From Symbiodinium kawagutii (Eukaryota; Sar; Dinophyceae; Suessiales; Symbiodiniaceae), in NCBI GenBank assembly GCA_009767595.1, contig VSDK01009627.1, forward strand, positions 194,955 to 258,954: 64,000 nucleotides of DNA, read 5' to 3'. The number at the start of each line of letters is the position of its first letter. Positions within the stretch are counted from its first letter, which is position 1. Positions 62,601 to 64,000 of the stretch are shown piece after piece. The notes beneath the pieces are model-generated. The model ran no database searches. It saw nothing but the letters and a program-made list of their open reading frames with translations, and was not told the origin of the DNA. A program made the position numbers and the translations under genes.

Positions 62601-64000
62601 TTGGGAAACTCAAACACCGGTGAAAAGGAAGACTCACGGGTGCCTTCCATCTGCTGTTCCACTGTGAATGCTACAGTCGGGGTGATATCATCGGTCTTCG
62701 ATCGCTTGGACCTTGGTTCGAATCGTGTTTCATTCGGGACCTCAACGATTCGCATGCGAAGACAACAAAGATCACCGTCAACAAAGGCTGAAACCTTGGA
62801 CAGTTTGATCCCCTCATTCAAAATGGCATGCAAGAAGTCTTGCAATGACACAGTGATGTCAAAAGGAGAAAGTTTTCCCAACAAGACATGTGCTTTCATG
62901 ATGGCGAATCCCGCATGAATGGGCGAAAGGGCATTCCCTGTCTGCTGAAATGCCTGTGCAACACATGCCGAAATGCGTGTGTGAGGAGGGAAACCCATCG
63001 AGGCCAAGATTTCCCATGGGCTGAAGTAACGATAATCCTCCAAGGATCCAAACAGCATTGTGTGTAGACCCTTCTCCTTGAGAAGGTCTAATGGCAGCAA
63101 GTGTTGTCCTCCATAGCGTGCCATTACACCTGACAATTTGTTGTCGGGTGTCAAAAGACGGGCCTGGAGCATTGGTTCTGAGGAGTTGGAATCCACTTCG
63201 TCGACCAACCATTGGGGACAAAGCTCAAACCTCCTCAACATGGATACAGCCTCCTGTGACACTTGCAAAAGGTCTCTTTCTGTGGCCGTCATGTTTGTGT
63301 GAATGGCATCGGCTTCACGCAATGTGGGACCTGTAGCAGGGTAAGCACATGTGATAGCCGGCATGACATATTGCTGGATGTTCTTGAGAAGCTCGGTTTC
63401 GAGGGGAATGCTGACATGAATGAAAACCCCAAGCCATCTGTTTCGGATCACAGGCAACATCTTCTGGCATGGTACCAGACCCCCTGAAACCAACTTCAAA
63501 CCACGAAATGCAGAATGTGCCAACACCTCATGGTAATCAGGATGATTGGGAAATCCAACCACATTCTCACAAACTAGCGCATGGAGCTTGGCTGCAGCTG
63601 CCAAGTCTAACATTGAAGTAAAGACCAAGCCATCGAATGCAGCAAGACCTGATTGCCTTCCCGTGGAGGACCAGGGTTGGCAAGGTGGTGAGGCCAAAGC
63701 AACTGAAACATTGAGCAAAGAGATTGCTACCCAAAATCGTGGATCATCAACCTTACCCTGCACCACAATGGTAGGCAAGGTCTCATTGGATTCGCATCTA
63801 CTCAATGCATGCTCAAGGAAATCATCTACTGACAGAACCGAAGTGCCAAAGGTTTTGGCAGTGGCTTGACATACCTTGGCATCAACATCGATGATAGCAA
63901 CCGGATGTGAGTTGGCATGAGTGGCAGCATGTGACCAACCTCCCAAACCACCGAAAAGCTCCACTGTGCGCAATGGACCTCTGGTTGCTGCAGGGTGCAA
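59690..64000 (-). CDS. Element B ORF1: C5-cytosine DNA methyltransferase fused to a gag-like region (5' partial)
   Basis: At least 1,436 residues; the window edge cuts the start, and the first visible codon is an internal TTG. Residues 12-375 form a complete DNMT domain: motif I VELFGGLGG (13-21), motif IV SPPCQPWS (104-111, catalytic Cys107), motif VI ENV (145-147), motif VIII RNR (186-188), motif IX RYFSPWEILASMGFP (324-338) and motif X GNALSP (355-360). It should transfer a methyl group from S-adenosylmethionine to cytosine C5. Residues of about 380-1300 have no fold I recognise and presumably include the gag-like RNA-binding part, with a Lys-rich patch (SKPPSKHVKGGKDKAYQK). Residues of about 1300-1405 are a long coiled coil rich in Gln and Glu, suited to ORF1 oligomerisation. 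The host-derived DNMT is placed upstream in the same frame, so it is made as part of the element polyprotein. Confidence 0.9.
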   Translation of the reverse strand: MHPAATRGPLRTVELFGGLGGWSHAATHANSHPVAIIDVDAKVCQATAKTFGTSVLSVDDFLEHALSRCESNETLPTIVVQGKVDDPRFWVAISLLNVSVALASPPCQPWSSTGRQSGLAAFDGLVFTSMLDLAAAAKLHALVCENVVGFPNHPDYHEVLAHSAFRGLKLVSGGLVPCQKMLPVIRNRWLGVFIHVSIPLETELLKNIQQYVMPAITCAYPATGPTLREADAIHTNMTATERDLLQVSQEAVSMLRRFELCPQWLVDEVDSNSSEPMLQARLLTPDNKLSGVMARYGGQHLLPLDLLKEKGLHTMLFGSLEDYRYFSPWEILASMGFPPHTRISACVAQAFQQTGNALSPIHAGFAIMKAHVLLGKLSPFDITVSLQDFLHAILNEGIKLSKVSAFVDGDLCCLRMRIVEVPNETRFEPRSKRSKTDDITPTVAFTVEQQMEGTRESSFSPVFEFPNNEGLCLPTVAANGGIIILKHSQKHWLILVHGDPEEQLSCLIQRAMPHAREEHFFRFHDGPNVLSWEQNIQCVPCKEVVFAPITIPFTCEVAQGPLLAINGDVTWTIATLKTYVAAALRCNCDSLKILSHELPTFDTDYLAEYESCHFVSKFKACMPRYFSFAPRDTTVEMDLTPKSPNCIRFVAKHPLRKVVRSIVVAEDADAGTVIRTLFPDVCEQASWTITCGGQSIGPLHPIAEMHSMAIDWHCFRPLVPTVVDRVMLHSSIDSSALQVQHALSPQRWIKSPSQTRASVCRVDPTLDIKQIAGAYVVHTQMAINMTCHLGGHVVDPDTVISNIPVDQVLCFKIAPLLGGGKSNIEQLRTKVRSVLETHGVPADASADRANAFLNKADHETLFKVLTGDETSLWNAIKDEANRVHFRLVYRQEMKTAKHNGRSKPPSKHVKGGKDKAYQKPRDDFVATASNIKIDIDHFWDGEDKIALLDAARFGQDQSGLAIMSRFEADKHDDSQTLSMDALAILIVGKNFAATDETFEMPAYTNGGQPIIIQAALRQYGDRPVTFRAAIPMTEVGQTASTTLELTILKSEVMSWKECGVPLHYLGVQISALRGSSLISAWALRTFSADRKPVPMKEAVSWHGYVKVEDAILDQVLARSGWAGIYVTPRTPDRKLDDRYTAIVVPGCTLNDMQKKAGSLEKALGIVRIKDQLAIRCRREHAQAIRATLLPESAFVASNAFDSQDTLWLLKNVPCEIGQNGLAQALEKANWDAKPIRAQGQNRWLIASKVAPPSMHMCINQTHVLIEPAKRAHDQGTVTMVAKQFKVDTVATSSNGVTQIATTSRFQEIKTEMTEQMEARLLDANRRIEQLQHALGQVQQAQVSQVAANQATQAELAQLKEEQAFARQKIGEVENSIVQSGQTVIQTMQDMMQNMQSSLEASMKQIVGNETWSESEKEKRARTHGTPPKLDQFACRS

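Larger units (their letters stand above)
54371..64000 (-). mobile_element. Element B: DNMT-carrying LINE-type retrotransposon (5' end outside the window)
   Basis: Minus-strand element with at least 9.6 kb visible. In reading order: a C5-cytosine methyltransferase at the N-terminus of ORF1, a long gag-like part ending in a coiled coil, a single TGA, then ORF2 with endonuclease, reverse transcriptase, zinc knuckle and RNase H. The 3' end near 54371 is marked by a GGCATGAAATGAGAAAG-type tail (minus-strand reading). The 5' end and therefore any target-site duplication are off the window. The reverse transcriptase, endonuclease and domain order differ clearly from element A, so the two are different lineages. 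Retrotransposon-encoded DNMTs are known from dinoflagellates; this copy appears to be of that kind. Confidence 0.88.

Noticed and set aside
1..64000. Dinoflagellate spliced-leader sequence or relic
   Set aside because: Scanned for the CCGTAGCCATTTTGGCTCAA pattern by eye; only unrelated short matches such as GTAGCCATGG at 5584 were found.

Overview
The window looks like nuclear DNA of a dinoflagellate, probably a symbiodiniacean or a close relative. The reasons are two very long LINE-type retroelements of the kind seen in dinoflagellates (one carries a complete C5-cytosine methyltransferase), an RCC1-repeat gene, a spliced DusA-type gene, and sparse exon islands in long repeat-rich DNA. This rests on family knowledge; no database search was possible. 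I found no copy of the dinoflagellate spliced leader, no rRNA, no tRNA and no CRISPR array.

Layout. 1-5.5 kb holds no supported gene. 5.59-7.04 kb is a two-exon tRNA-dihydrouridine synthase gene. 8.45-16.78 kb is a full-length retroelement (element A, + strand). It is inserted into an older miniature inverted-repeat element and bounded by a perfect 13-bp target-site duplication. It encodes a Q/P-rich ORF1 with a zinc ribbon, an ORF2 with the unusual order RNase H - endonuclease - reverse transcriptase, and an ORF3 with two zinc fingers and a divergent methyltransferase-like domain. 17-28 kb is repeat-rich, with a 100-bp minisatellite, a long GAT array around an assembly gap, and a few exon-like islands. 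28.2-29.5 kb is an RCC1-repeat gene. 31.9-35.7 kb holds a likely minus-strand exon and scattered exons of a probable alpha/beta-hydrolase gene. 36-54 kb is mostly non-coding, with microsatellites and dispersed MITEs.

54.4 kb to the right edge is a second, unrelated LINE-type element (element B, minus strand, cut by the window end). Its ORF1 starts with a DNA methyltransferase showing motifs I, IV, VI, VIII, IX and X and ends in a coiled coil. Its ORF2 has endonuclease, reverse transcriptase, a zinc knuckle and RNase H. The two ORFs are in the same frame, separated by a single TGA.

The most interesting system is the pair of retroelements that each carry a cytosine-methyltransferase-type module, one canonical and one highly divergent, in different positions and in different LINE lineages. 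Retrotransposon-borne DNMTs have been reported from dinoflagellates. The divergent zinc-finger-linked version in element A is the part I cannot match to a described function. Three families of short inverted-repeat elements are spread through the window.
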